In this document: positions 1-11,799 of the stretch, one piece after another
How positions within the stretch are numbered: the first letter of the stretch is position 1
How the letters are laid out: every line of letters starts with the position of its first letter
NCBI GenBank assembly: GCA_023014335.1
Contig: JAECYW010000015.1
Span: forward strand, 248,001-312,000
Origin: Galerina marginata
Taxonomy: Eukaryota; Basidiomycota; Agaricomycetes; Agaricales; Galerinaceae
Reading direction: 5' to 3'
DNA length: 64,000 bases
Position numbers and translations under genes: made by a program
Notes under the pieces: model-generated
What the model saw: the letters and a program-made list of their open reading frames with translations, nothing else
What the model was told of the DNA's origin: nothing
The model's database searches: none

Positions 1-45
1 CGCATTTTGTCTCCAAGATTCTCAATGCTAGAACATTATTGTCAG

Positions 46-1500
46 GGACGATGACATCAAAAAATATCTTCCCCAATTCTCTTACACTCCCGGAAGTTGG
101 GAGCAGTATTTGAAACGAGATCCAATCAGGTTTGAATCTCCAACAGAACCAATTACTCTCCGACAGATTGCGGCGCACATCGCTGGCATTCCTCGGGACT
201 TTCCTCCACCGCAGATTCCGGAATTCCCTGAGAACATGGACGGCGCTGGACTTCCTCATTACCACACCAAATCCATTCCAACAGAAGACGAAATTTTAGA
301 TGCTATCAAGACATTCCCGCTCTCTAATATACCTTACTATCAGCCTCTGTATTCAAACACTGGATATGCTCTCCTGGGGATGGCTTGCATGGTTGCTAAC
401 TCCGCTCATGAGGGCGCCTCTTCGCCCAAGTCATTTCCGGAGCTCATTCGTCGAGATATTTTTGAACCTCTAGGAATGAATTCTAGCTCGTTTCGTCTTG
501 CGGATCAAGATAAGCCTCGGGTTGCAGTAGCTTGTACCGACAATGATGATCTCGTCAGTTAAATATCTCTTTGGTGGTTTTATTGCGGGACTCTCATCTT
601 TTTTTTTTTGCTAGGACGTGGATTTAAAAGCGTTGAATCCCTCCTACGGTGTGCTTACTAGTGCTGCCGACCTCGTAAAATTAATGAAGACCTTTCTGGA
701 CCCGACTCGTCGCGATTGCCTCATCTCTCCATACATTCTCAGGCAATGGTTGAGACCGGTGCACGCATGGATCGACGACCTGACTGAAGTCGGTCTTCTC
801 TGGGAGATACTTAAAATACCTGCCGCATTTGGTCGACGTCAGCGAATATATCAAAAATGTGCGCCTCTTCATCATCATCTTAGCCACCGACTAACGGGAA
901 ATGATCCAGTGGGCGAATTTAATGGACACTATTCTGCCTTTGCGTTCAACCCAACGTCTTCGTTCGGAGTCATCGTTCTCATGACAGGATCGTATAGAGA
1001 CACGGAAAGCATCGTGATCGAAGCCTTCAAACATTTTCAGCCGGTGTTCGAAGACTTCCAAACTCAAGCCGCAATAAATACATATTCCGGGACTTGGAGA
1101 TCAGAAGATGGTAAGAGCGAGGCAGTGATTAGTGTCGTCGAGGGCTCCATGTGGCTAGATAAATATTCGTTAAATGGCAACGACCTTCTCGCAATTCTCC
1201 GCGATGATAAACCAGAGAAGATAGCTCTCGCTCCAACAGGGAGGGAACGAGAATTTAGGTGAGCACCTGTCCGATTATTATATCACAACAGAAGGAATAC
1301 TGACAACTTCACTCGTAAGACTTGCGAAGGGATATCGACCTGTGACTGGTTGGAGACATTATGGATGCATGTCGTACTGGGTCATTGGCAGTCCTGGGCA
1401 TGCTCGCGGTGCACCCGTTGACTTGATTTATTTCGCACAACATCCTGGTGGAATGACACTTGAGATTCCCTCTGTAGAGACCTCATTAAAACGTGTATAG
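46..1500 (+). CDS. Class C beta-lactamase/penicillin-binding-like serine hydrolase, 3' part
   Basis: The gene enters from the left edge, so its N-terminus and catalytic SxxK exon are outside the window. Visible exons are about 46-553, 615-1258 and 1320-1500. The introns are 554-614 and 1259-1319; the second has an AG|GTGAG donor and a CTGAC branch point. The protein reads KYLPQFSYTPGSW, then TLRQIAAHIAGIPRD (the loop that is usually LLTHTSGL), YSNTGYALLG (the Tyr-x-Asn motif of the family) and GHYSAFAFNP near the third conserved box. This order matches fungal beta-lactamase-related hydrolases that act on esters or amides; the substrate cannot be told. The C-terminal exon ends in TSLKRV. A broken copy of this 3' end lies at 56.6-56.9 kb. 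Family assignment is firm, function is not. Confidence 0.85.
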
Positions 1501-1901
1501 GCCTTTAACACTCTGGGCTAATTATTTAGCGTGAGTAGTGGCTTGATCGTTCCATCGTTTCCGCAGTCAATCGTAATCCTATATCGCTAGTGTTATCAAA
1601 CCGGATAAACATCGAATTCAGGTAGATTACGCCTACTCGAGTATAACGAAGAGCTAATTATAAAGGAGTCAACATAACGAAACGAAAAAGAGATAAGTAC
1701 TCGTAGTTCTAGTAGGCGACGCTTCAAACTGATCCCAAATTCTACAAAGTCGCGGGATTGTGAGATAGGTCTATCTACACAAAAAATAGTCCAAGCGATT
1801 TGATGTGCTGAGGTACCGTTTGGGAGCGCCGTTGAATAATCTATTCAAAACTGAGCACGCGTCGCCTTTGGGGAACAAAAGAAAAGCAATTACCTGACGT
1901 C
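1501..1901. other. Intergenic, no gene seen
   Basis: This stretch separates the hydrolase from the converging glycine-rich gene and should carry both 3' ends. No open frame with coding character is visible. A short run near 1700-1725 (TAGTAGGCGACG and nearby ACTCGTAGTTCT) weakly resembles part of the 950 bp repeat found at 2.5 kb and 22.6 kb. Confidence 0.5.
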
Positions 1902-2231
1902 TTATACCCCGCGATAACCAAGTGGTTGGACTTGGCGGTTGTAGCAGCTGTTTGATATGTAGCTGATCCCACAATTGGGATCACCGCAGCCCAAGCAGCC
2001 ACGGTTGCTTCCTCCTCCACCGCCGCCGCCTCCTCCGCCTCCTCCTCCTCGGCCACCAGGATTTCCGGGATTTCCTCGATTAGCAGGGCACCCACACGGA
2101 GCACCATTGGCGCCATTGGCACCGTTGTTGCCATTGTGTCCATTCCATCCTCCTCCTCCGCCACCACCACCGCCTCCGCCCCTGCCACCACAACCTGGGT
2201 GCCCTGGGTGCCCTGGTCTGCCTGCTGACAT
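1902..2231 (-). CDS. Small glycine-rich protein, copy 1
   Basis: The frame gives a 109-residue protein starting MSAGRPGHPGHPGCGG. It has two poly-Gly blocks flanking a core with NGANGANGAPCGCP and RGNPGNPGGRG, then a Cys-containing tail (CLGCGDPNCG). No signal peptide or membrane segment is evident. The start is the first ATG below a TATA box (TATAAA on the minus strand, plus positions 2301-2306) about 70 nt upstream. A paralog at 3.7-4.0 kb shares the core and both Gly blocks, which argues that this low-complexity frame is a real gene. The long proline-rich frame on the other strand is its shadow. Function is unknown; a structural or nucleic-acid-associated role would be speculation. Confidence 0.7.
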   Translation of the reverse strand: MSAGRPGHPGHPGCGGRGGGGGGGGGGGWNGHNGNNGANGANGAPCGCPANRGNPGNPGGRGGGGGGGGGGGGGSNRGCLGCGDPNCGISYISNSCYNRQVQPLGYRGV

Positions 2232-2300
2232 GGTGTAAAGAGTAAATGTAGTGAATGTGTTTGGAGATGAGTGATGAATTGAGCGCAAGTATCTACCACT

Positions 2301-2306
2301 TTTATA
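2301..2306 (-). promoter_or_regulatory. TATA box of glycine-rich copy 1
   Basis: TATAAA on the minus strand about 70 nt upstream of the ATG at 2231, followed by a pyrimidine/CA-rich leader. This is the expected spacing for a fungal core promoter. Confidence 0.5.
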
Positions 2307-2429
2307 GTCTTCCTACTCGCTGAAACCAAATATGGGAACGGCATTTCGTAGGCGCTTGTTGTTCAAGGCTTTCCTTGCATGGTATAGAACGGTGAAGGTG
2401 CTGTGCACAGTTGAATATCTGGTGAGTAG

Positions 2430-3430
2430 GACAGAAAGAATGAAGAAACAGCCTTCACGACCTCGGCGAGAGGATGCACGGACTGAACATCTGCGCATAG
2501 GTAAACCGCCGTTTCGAATGGGATTGTCCCTTGATTACACTTGCCTATCTCTAGATTGGCTATATTAATTTAAGTGTCTGATGGTCAGAATAACTCGTGT
2601 TCGCTTGTTCAGTAGGCGATGTTCTCGGGATCTCCCATCGCCTCATTGCTCAAGCGGTGTAAGTGAGTCGTAAGGAGGGGCAGTTCGTCGCGGTATTAGT
2701 TTAAGCGAGGGTCATATGGCCACGGGACACTAATAAACCGATACAGGATGTCGTCCAAATCGGGTGATCTACGACATATCACTGGACTTCTTCCCTTCGG
2801 CGTACCATGCCGATGGGAAGAGGCCAAACCTATAGGCGAGATGCTCCAGTGCCCCAGTAAACTGGTAGTGGAAGAAAACTTCTCATAATCAAGAGTAATT
2901 AGCCCCCGAAAACTATCCTCCGACATCCGAGGATTAAATGTTTTCTGAGTCATAACGTCCAGATTTGGGAATAAGCGCCGGGTAGGCGCTGACCAGCCGT
3001 GCTATATTTTTGTTATCACTTCTGCCTGTCTTCTCCATGACATGCACCATAAAGCCATGGAAGATGCCTCGAGTCATGCATTTGACGGAAATTCAAGGCC
3101 GTTGTGCACGGTTGTACTGCTTTTTACGAAGGTCTCTCGATTTGTATATATCTGGGGCAAGTACTGGAGCTACCATTTCCGTCAATCTGGAATAAATGAC
3201 GAACTGTCAGCCACGGCCGCAGTTGTTCAAACAACGGAGGGTTTCGAGTCGCGATGTCAAGAACACCGCCAGCAGAAGAACAGATGTTTCCATTATTCAC
3301 CATGCCACTGATCCAAGTACGCCCTTCAAATTCATTTGACAAAGATTCAATGCCATGATCCCCGTGCCATACATAGCAGCAGGCGCCTTTGAGGGTTCTT
3401 GCAAAATGCGCTGCGATGAGATTGAGAATC
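2430..3430 (-). repeat. Diverged ~950 bp repeat, copy 1 (inverted relative to 21.85-22.82 kb)
   Basis: Read on the minus strand, this segment is colinear with 21850-22815 on the plus strand over nearly 1 kb, with many substitutions and small indels. Shared landmarks, in order, include CTGTTCTTCTGCTGGC, GTGTTCTTGACATCGC, GGCGCTTATTCCCAAAT, CACCCGATTT, ACACGAGTTATTCT (ATACGAGTTATTCT in the other copy), CTAGAGATAGG, ATCCCATTCGAAA and GTGCATCCTC. Frames inside it are open for only 60-85 codons and differ between the copies, so it does not look like an intact gene. Its promoter-proximal end stops about 200 nt before the ATG of glycine-rich copy 1. It could be a segmental duplication or an old non-autonomous element; no clear terminal repeats or target-site duplication were seen. 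Confidence 0.8.
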
Positions 3431-3724
3431 AGCCCTAATTAGCAGTTAAGCAGTCAACTGATTCTTTTTAAAATTTGTTTCAAAGTAAAAATCGTATAAT
3501 CCCCTAAACAACAATATCCAGCCCGTTATGCGTATCGTCCGTTTTCTGCAACGCCAGTCGCCAAAAAGATCAACAACTCTGAGTAGTACGAGTTATCTTT
3601 TGAAGAAGTTGGTTGGAGCCCTTTGAAAGGACTACCTAATCCCTGTGCAGACTGTCAGTATCTTCGAATTTAGCATCAAAAAGAGACACCCGCATAATGG
3701 ACTCAGCCATATCGACTATGATGT
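3431..3724. other. Intergenic
   Basis: AT-rich spacer between repeat copy 1 and the 3' end of glycine-rich copy 2. It holds a short GTACGAGTTATCT word near 3585 that recurs inside the repeat. No gene seen. Confidence 0.4.
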
Positions 3725-3964
3725 CTAACGTCTCCCACCACCACCACCCCCTCCTCCACCACCACCGCCGCCTCCACGGCCGCCTGGATTGCCCGGATTT
3801 CCGCGACTAGGAGGACACCCGCATGGAGCACCATTGGCACCGTTGGCGCCGTTGTTGCCATGGCCTCCATTGCCGCCTCCGCCCCCACCGCCTCCGCCTC
3901 CTCCACCCCTCCCTCCACAACCTGGCGTGCCTGCGCTACCCGGCTTGCCAGCTTTTCCGGACAT
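3725..3964 (-). CDS. Small glycine-rich protein, copy 2
   Basis: The protein is 79 residues and starts MSGKAGKPGSAGTPGCGG. The order of parts is the same as in copy 1: Gly block, core NGANGANGAPCGCPPSRG, NPGNPGGRG, second Gly block. It ends in RR and lacks copy 1's Cys-containing tail. A TATA-like TTTATA on the plus strand (4039-4044), read as TATAAA on the minus strand, lies about 75 nt upstream. The core is conserved between copies at the protein level, while the sequences upstream of the two ATGs are not alike. This suggests duplicated coding units with different promoters. Function unknown. Confidence 0.65.
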   Translation of the reverse strand: MSGKAGKPGSAGTPGCGGRGGGGGGGGGGGGNGGHGNNGANGANGAPCGCPPSRGNPGNPGGRGGGGGGGGGGGGGGRR

Positions 3965-5049
3965 GATGTAAAAATTAGAATGGCACGGTGGGTGAATATA
4001 AACTTTACTGAGGGAGGACGCTGGGATGGGACTCCGTTTTTATATCCTGCTCCTTGTCCGTCAAAACTCAAGCACAACCTGGGACATCAACTGCAGGCGG
4101 TGTGTGCTAAACACAAACTGGGTTAGGTCTTGTGCATTGAACACTTTAATCGAAAGAACGCCGCGATTCAGCCTCGGTAGGGTACACGGAGGTTTCCTTT
4201 TGGTAACGAGAACGATAAACCGAACAGGCCACACACACGTGAGTGGCGTTAAACCCAGCCAAAGATGAAACCAGGTTTGTATCACTCGAAGACGCGGTCA
4301 GAGAGGCAGGCGCGAAACTCCATCACACATGAGAATGAATGAGTCAAGCTGAATAATTGTTATAGGAGATCTGGTACAAACTGCCCGTATGACGCTAGGT
4401 TTGTGAAGAAAAAGGCAGCTCGGCCGTGCGTGCGGTACGAGAGCTCTTTGAACTCCAGAAATCAGTTGTCAAGATAAGTTTTCGTGACGCCAAATAATTC
4501 CTAACCAAAGGTTGGAGCATCACGCCCCAACTACATTGCCGAGCCTTACAAGAAGCGAAATGGCCTTCAAATATGGGTAAGATCTCCCTGAGTTATAACC
4601 GTGAACAAATCGTTGTCAAAAGCCAGGTATGGTGCCCAGGAGCATGCCGGAAAGACCTTTTCATTCACAATCTGCAAGACGCCGTCCTGAGTGATTTCGC
4701 AATATTAATAGTACCAAAAGTGACGGCACTACCCCAAGAAGTCGAGTCCTGCCCAGTTTCACTACTTACGCCGTAACACACGCTACATTTCTTCTAGAAC
4801 CCCGCAGTCGACAGAACGGTTTAGAGATAATAAAAAAACTAGCTGAGATGTGTGCCGTCCAGAAGCTTTTTAAATTACATTTCGACAGGTGAAATGACAC
4901 TGGATCCTGCTCGCCCTCGTACAGCAAGGTGATAAAGCAAAGACAAGAAATCAGAAAACCAAATTGTCACTGATTGGCAGACCGATGTTTGGCACTACCC
5001 CATGGTCCAAATAGTGCCTTCCCCGACGTCGTCTTGAACGACGCAAAAT
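3965..5049. other. Divergent intergenic region
   Basis: About 1.1 kb between the glycine-rich gene (-) and the GPALPP gene (+), expected to carry both promoters. Apart from the TATA at 4039-4044 I see no gene, tRNA or clear repeat. The 60-90 codon frames on both strands lack splice context or recognisable motifs. Confidence 0.4.
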
Positions 5050-6322
5050 ATGTCGTCCATTGGCCCCCAAATCCCTCCTCACATTCTTAAGCAGCTCAAC
5101 ACTGTAGGGGAAGACGACGACGACGACACCGACGGTCCCCAACCCAGCACTTCCACCGTCAGCGGCAGTACTGATCATATAGGCCCACAAATCCCAGCGC
5201 ACCTCCTCAGCTCGAATTCACGGCCAAGTTCTAGCTCAGAGTCAACAGTGCAAGTCTTCGACGACGAAGACGATGGCCCACAGCCAGGTCCAATAGGTCC
5301 AAGTATTGGTCCAACAATTCCCCCAGAAGTCAAGAAACAACTTGGTGCCTTAGTTTCGAGACCTGTTGCTGGGCCTTCCATTTCTCCACCTTCGGCATCG
5401 ACATCCAAGCGCACTTTAGGACCCTCATTACCAAACTATGCACCAACTTACGCTTCAAACACGTCCCTATATGACGACGACAGTGACGACGACGATATTG
5501 GTCCCAAACCTCTGCCTGCCGGCATGCAGCACCAGAAAACCGACGCGGTGCAGGAATTCTTGGAGAGGGAGGAGAAACGGCGCAAGCTGGCTGAGGTATG
5601 TATACCCTGTTTTTTTTTGTCTGGTCAACATCCTTACTTCTGGCCCATTTTCTTCGTATCCAGGAAGCAGCCAAACCAAAAGCTCCTCAACGTGATGAAT
5701 GGATGTTAGTACCACCCACATCATCAGGGCTCCTCGGGAGTATGGCCTTATCCAAATTTCTTCCTTCCCAAAGGTCTAACCACTGCCTTTCCTCACAGAT
5801 CTTGACACCACAAAACTAAAAGCACGCCAGTTTTCTCGCGGCACAAGTGCACCTTCCAACTCAAAGAACGACACGTCCCTATGGACCGAAACCCCGGCCG
5901 AACGCCAGCAACGTCTTGCAGATGAGGTCTTGGGCAAGAAGAGGCGTGTTACCGATGCGCCTGTCGACGAGGACGAGGACGCCAAAGCGAAGAAGCGCAG
6001 GAGGAAGCAAGAAGAAGAGCTAATCAGGAGAGGTGTGGACGAACACACAGTGCGTTTTTGTCTCCCTTTACCTGTTTTCGTTTTTGGAGGCTGATGTTCT
6101 TTGGATTTATAGCGCAAGCAACGAGGTGCTGCTCTAGTCGACCAGCATGCTTCCGTCGCCACAAAGCCGTCTGAGTCGGAGGTACCAGGCATCTGGGACC
6201 ATTCACGGGACATGGGCCTTGGTGGCAGGCTGATGGACGACGAAAAGCGAAGCAAGATGCTCAAGGAAGCTAAAGGCCTTGGGGATCGTTTTGGAAGTGG
6301 CAAGAGTGGAGGCTTTCTATGA
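5050..6322 (+). CDS. GPALPP-motif / DUF3752 protein
   Basis: Exons are 5050-5595, 5664-5739, 5799-6049 and 6113-6322, with frame kept across all three introns; the product is 360 residues. The N-terminal half repeats GPQIPPHIL, GPQIPAHLL, GPTIPPEV and GPSLPNY, the GPxxPP-type motifs that name the family. They are separated by acidic Asp/Glu runs and Ser-rich linkers. The C-terminal half is the DUF3752 region: REEKRRKLAE, RDEWMLVPP, KLKARQFSRG, a basic KAKKRRRKQ stretch (a likely nuclear localisation signal), then GIWDHSRDMGLGGRLMDDE. Homologs are conserved eukaryotic nuclear proteins of poorly defined role. Assignment is secure; biochemical function is not established. Confidence 0.9.
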
Positions 6323-6513
6323 GATGGGTGTTTGGAATGTACTTTTGTATAAAGTATATTATCATCATGCTTCTGGGATCCTACCCTCTACTGATATCTT
6401 CTGGGAATATGGTCTATAGAAGGTATGTAGGGGTATTTTCAAAATTACATTAGGTTGTCAAAGCGAGTTACAGGAGAGATTACATTTCGTCAAGGACGCC
6501 GTAAACCTGGAGA

Positions 6514-9500
6514 TCAACGATATCCTCCTCCAGCCGCCTTCTCTTCCCGGTCGAGGTAATCCCGCTGGAGAGCATCATATCCACGGAATGTTGCCTGGCC
6601 ACATAGTGTCTGTATGATATCAATCATTTCGTCGACGCGCTATCGATTTTGGGAGAGTCAAAACTTGGGACTTGTTATGGAGGAAGCCCAACTCACCGAG
6701 ATGAGACTCGAAAGTGCGACGACGGCTGGATAAAGAAGAGAAGATAAATGAACACATATTTTCTTAGCCAGATAAGAAAGGAGTTGCTTACCAGTGGAGT
6801 GTGCTGGCAGTTGTTCATTCTAATCATAAAAGCCAGAAGGTATTATCCAGTCAGAAGCCGCCCAGTCGTAACATCAAGACAGATACACACCAGCAATACA
6901 TCGAGTGTCAGATCATCCAGTTCAATACCGATGCTCGACCCGTCCACATTCGCCGGTCCAGCAGCCATCACAATCTCTTCATCAACAGCCTCCGCACCGG
7001 CTTTCAAGCCCACTTCCGAAGCAGAATCTGTGTCTACGCCATTCTCCTTATCCGCGAGGACTCCATGACGAGGAAGCATCGGATTTATCCACCGTTTCCC
7101 ATTCCTCGAGTGCACTTCGTGGTAGACGATGCGGTCTCTCAATTTGGGCAGGTAAGCTGGAAGCGCGTGGCCATTCATGAGGGAGTTAGAGAGTATTGAG
7201 ATTGTTGTGAACACGTCCGATAACTAGGAACGGAGGTTAAAGCTCGAGGATCCACTATGAGGAAAAGCAAAGAGAGAGACACATACAAAGTTTGGGTTCA
7301 TGAAAGGAGTCTGGAAAATAGAATCACAAACACTGATAATAAGCCAAGACTGATTGACTTACTCGCACCAACGCACTACACCATTTGGTGTCTAATTTAG
7401 CAAAGGAAGTAGTCAATAGCGCCAAAGAGCCTAGCACACGAGACCTTGAAGAGTCTCATGAGACAATGACAAAGTTGAATGGATGGGCACGCACTGCAAC
7501 ATGAACAATTCTTGATACTGGCCATGAGGCCACGTTCCCCTACAAACATATCAGACAAGGAGTTCAAGGCGCAGAAGGCAAGGTAACTTACGAGAGCTGT
7601 GGTTCAAATTTGGCTGTGGTAAGCGAGGGAAAGAGGAATCTCAACCTGGTCTAGTAAACATCAAAAAATGCTCATAAATATCCGAAGCCCTCAGACACGA
7701 AAAGGACTGCGACATCGGACTTACTGAAACAGCGATGACCCTCTTCGCAATTTTTCTGACCCTTCTTTCCTTCGGGGACATTTTCTGGTCATCTTTTCCG
7801 TCTTTCCCTACAAACTGAGCCTTCTCGTAGATCCCATTCCTGGCACGTTCTTCCTCAGCAAGAAAAGCTTCAACTTCTCCACCGAAAATGTTGCCCTCTT
7901 CGCCGATGATGGCTGCCAGTGTTTTTCGTATGAGCACTCGCGAAGATCTTGGATGAGGGAAGAGCATGACAATAAACTAAACAAGAAAAAGTCAAGTTGG
8001 CAATAATCAGGAATATGCAAGGATCACGTACTGCAGCGGTGAATCCCATGATGACAAGCAAACTGCCCGCCAGAGAAACGTGTCAGAACATACTGTATAT
8101 TGGATAAGTAAAAGGCGTACATTCTCTTCCACCCCAATGCGACACCAACGCCTGTGTTGGTGAGCACAATCTGGTTTGCATTAATCCAGCTGTATCCGGT
8201 AACTGTCAAATTACGAACGACATTAGAAGATTTAAACCTGCAAAAAAAAATCCTTACCGAAAACCACAGAGACCGACATCATGGTCCATAGCCCAACTTG
8301 GGCCGGTGGTCCAGAGATCCGCAAGAAGATACAAGGCGCTAAAATGAAAGTCTGCCGAGGCTTCAGCAGGTAGACCCAGGTATGAGAACTGGAAAATGTG
8401 TACCGCTGCAACGACTACGCCATAAGGATTCCCGTGTCCCAGTCCTGCTCCGATATACCAGACAGCCATGCCAACTGTTTTGAGTGACGACAATGAGTCG
8501 GAATAAAACCAATGAAAGTGATGTTTGACATACCAATTAGACCTAAGAGTGTTCCCGCCAGTCTGATAATAAACCCAGCAATCTATCCTCAGCAATCAGT
8601 GATGCTGCTCATCATTGGAGTATCATTCATGATTTTGCACCTGGTCGCCAGCATAAACACCCAGGCCAGTCTGACCAAATTCATGTCAATACTGACACAA
8701 GTGAAAGGTGTCTGATTTACCTGTGCCGTAATCAAAGCCCAAAGGCCCTTGTTATCATAGTAGAACCAAGCGGTCGTGTGACACACAGCTGGGACCCACA
8801 GTGCAACCGACACAATACCCATACGAAGCGCAAAGATACCTTCAGGAGATTTAAAGAACCGCAATACTGCGGCCAATTTGATGATGAACCTCCCAAAAGC
8901 CGTGGTTGGCGGAAAGGCATCGGGATTGCGCTTCTCTACAGAGTAGGACCAGTGAAAGGACGATATAAAACAACAATTAAAACTCTAGTACAGGACAATG
9001 AGATGAGGAAGAACAAACTTACTTGGTGGATCTGCAGACTGTTCTTCATCAATTCCATCAGGTCCTTCACTCTGGTCATCATCATCATCATCTTCGTCCA
9101 ACGTCGAAGACGAACTACGGCGCGTGCTAGGCTCATCAAATGACATCGGGTTCTCTGCAGTACCCATTGACAGTGGTCCCTCAGTGCCTTTGAATTCACC
9201 ATTGGTTATATTCTGTGTCGCTCTCACGATCCGCCCAGGGAACCATATTTTGGCTTTCGACCGTTGAGAATCAATTTCAATGATGGTTTTGAGAAGCTTG
9301 GCAATGGATTCAGCGAACGCGTCGAGGGTGTCTATGAAGACGAAGCAGATATACAGCGACCTGGAATGAACGACGTCAGAATTACATTCCATGAAAACAT
9401 TTGTGCAAGCAAGACTACATACGTACCTTGAAGTGAACAAATCACACTGCATCAACAACTTCCTGGTTTTCGGATCAAAGAACTTCTCAAACGGTTTGAT

Positions 9501-11349
9501 CAATTTAATCCTTTCGACATTCTTGAATTCATCAAACGTCGCCTCGAGCTTTCTTGACGCGTTCACCAGTTTCGCGTGACGCTCTTCGGTCGTAGCTGGG
9601 TTTGAGCGCGAAAATAGTGCAGCCCACCGATTGCTATTCGCATCCTGCAGCCAGTCAACCATAGCCAGGACCGCAGATTCCGACGAGCCACGTAAATCTG
9701 CTGAGGCAGCGGCTAGAATGGGAACCAATGAGTCCAGATCATGCCCATGTTGGATTTCCCGCTCTTTGATTTTTCGCTGGAGAGCCTGGTATCGGTTGAC
9801 GGACCGAGGAGTCTGGTCGCCGCGGTTTAACCTCTCCTCAACTTCCTTTACCTCTTTTTGATCTGCAATGTTTGTGTCATTCACGAATGTCTGGAAAGCT
9901 TGAAGGCCACTGGAGGAGGTTAGATGGAATTGGAAGAGATAAACCTAGCAGACTCACGCAGCGCGAAACATGATAAACCTGAGCTGTGCGTTAATCTTTT
10001 TCAGGTCTGCAGGTCCAAGACGGCCAGTGGAAGTGTCCAAGTCGATCAACTTTATTTGCGAAGACAGTGCCTCGGTATTGTTAACAATATTTGTACGCAG
10101 TTCATTACCCCTGGCAGTGATTTCAGCCCACGTTTCATGGTCGGAGGGTGTCGTTGCAAGGACTTCAGACTGCAGACGTAGGAGGTCTAAAGTAGGCTAA
10201 GTAAATCACGCATTAGATTGGTGGAAATTCATGTGAAAGCGTCATACCGTCCAGAAGGTATCCAAGAGGGAGGTCCTGTAAAGAGTAAATTGACTGTTGA
10301 TGATCATGGTTACAGTATGGAATCGGGACACTCACAGCCAAACGTGACTGAGGCTCTCAGGGAAGATCAACACCAAGCTGGCGATAGCTACGGCGATATA
10401 AAACGAGGTAGGAATGAGGAATAACTTTGCAAGAGTGTATTGAGCCTTTGGGAGCACTGTATGTTATTAGCTTTTATATCATGCGGAGAAGCAAGGCTCG
10501 ACTCACAAGGCCCTGTAGTGCACATCTAACATCTAGTTAACCAACAACAATCAGATAAAGCAAATGACGGACCACATCCAGAACTATGGTACCGAAGATG
10601 CTCAATAGCATGAGATTGGGAAAATATGCTCTCAGAGCACCTAAGGCGAACGTTCCTATGAACAAAAAGGCACCATAGACTGCCGACGATCTAATGGCAT
10701 AATTCCAGTGAATACAAAACTATGTGGAGGGAGATTCCTACCGTGGATCGAGAAATATTCCGTGGAAGGTTTGGACTTGGACTTGTAGAGCAGCCGGGAT
10801 GTTCGGTCTTAAGCTGAAGGTTGAAGGGGGTCACAGGGTAATAAAAACAAAAAGAGGTAGATAAACTGACGACGATTGCAGCTTTTGCTGTTGTTGTGCT
10901 AGAAGCGACGCGCTTCTGACTGACAACGCAGAAGCCATAGCAGCGTTTCCCCAAGCCCAACCCAAAAGCATTCCTTCCGCATACTGAGATTTGATCCAAT
11001 CCACAGAAAATGAAGTTGCTCACCAATCAATAGCGTCGTTGAGGCGAGTAAAAACACTGAAAGAGCAAAGGTTGGAGGTAGCATGACCGACACGATGCTA
11101 GATAAAATACGATCAGCAGGAGAAGGTCATCCAGGAAGATATAACTTACACAACGAAGAACGCGGCCTGTCCCATCGTATTAGATGTTTTCTGGTCTACC
11201 ATGAGCACCAAGGTCGCAGCAAGTGCGATACAACATCGCAACCACGTCTTTATCATGCGCCTCGACCGAAGAGCAGACTTTAGCCAACCCTGCTTCTCTG
11301 GAGTTTTTGGCGATTTCGTCGGTTCCACCTTCTCGTCTTCCGAAGACAT
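6514..11349 (-). CDS. BRE4-like multi-pass membrane protein (DUF2422/DUF2421, FUSC-type)
   Basis: This is a long gene on the minus strand with many short introns. Translation starts MSSEDEKVEPTKSPKTPEK at 11349 and runs into a membrane region (MIKTWLRCCIALAATLVL, then QAAFFVV spliced to SVMLPPTFALSVFLLASTTLL). A long cytosolic helical part follows at about 9884-8985, with VEERLNRGDQTPRSVNRYQ and an acidic DEDDDDDDQSEG linker. A second membrane bundle lies at 8876-8254, with LRMGIVSVALWVPAVC and FYYDNKGLWALITAQ, the motif shared with aromatic-acid exporter/FUSC proteins. The last exon (6639-6514) reads LCGQATFRGYDALQRDYLDRE, the typical family C-terminus. Yeast Bre4 is linked to brefeldin A sensitivity; a transport role is inferred from the fold. 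Only the end exons were placed exactly. Confidence 0.85.
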
Positions 11350-11790
11350 TCCTAGCCAAAGTGCTTTGGAAAGCTACAGTAAACCCAGCAGAGTTGAGGT
11401 GTCGAAACTGTAACAGGTTAAGCTTCAAGTTTGAGCTCGGCTTTTTAGTCGTGATGATGTCTGCTCCACGTGGTAAGCCACAAGGAGGCACCGCCGCCTC
11501 CCGAGTTATATTTACATCGAAATTGATCGGGCTGGTCTGGGGGTCCGGGAAGCTTCCGGAGCAAGACAACCATAGGTGAGTAAGCGGAGGCCTTTCACAC
11601 TGACTTAAATTAACTTGAACTGGGAAGCAGAGATTGAGCGATGAGCGGATAAAATTTAGAGCTGTACATCATAATCATGGTCATAGAAACTCGTCAAGGA
11701 GTTCGTTATAGGTGCAAATACGACATCAAAATGCCGAATTCTGTATTCAAATACGCCTTACAGTAAATTAGGTTTCCTACTCCGATTGCG
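11350..11790. other. Upstream region of the BRE4-like gene
   Basis: Expected promoter and 5' leader of the minus-strand BRE4-like gene. The open frames here on both strands overlap its first exon or lack supporting features. No other gene seen. Confidence 0.4.
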
Positions 11791-11799
11791 TTACAACGT

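Noticed and set aside
1975..2238. Proline-rich open frame opposite glycine-rich copy 1 (and a similar one at 3789-3971)
   Set aside because: They are complements of Gly codon runs; the minus-strand reading has TATA boxes, an ATG in context and a paralog with a conserved core.
2696..2953. 85-codon minus frame inside repeat copy 1, partly similar to a frame in copy 2
   Set aside because: Indels between the copies break the frame and no domain is recognisable; treated as non-coding repeat.
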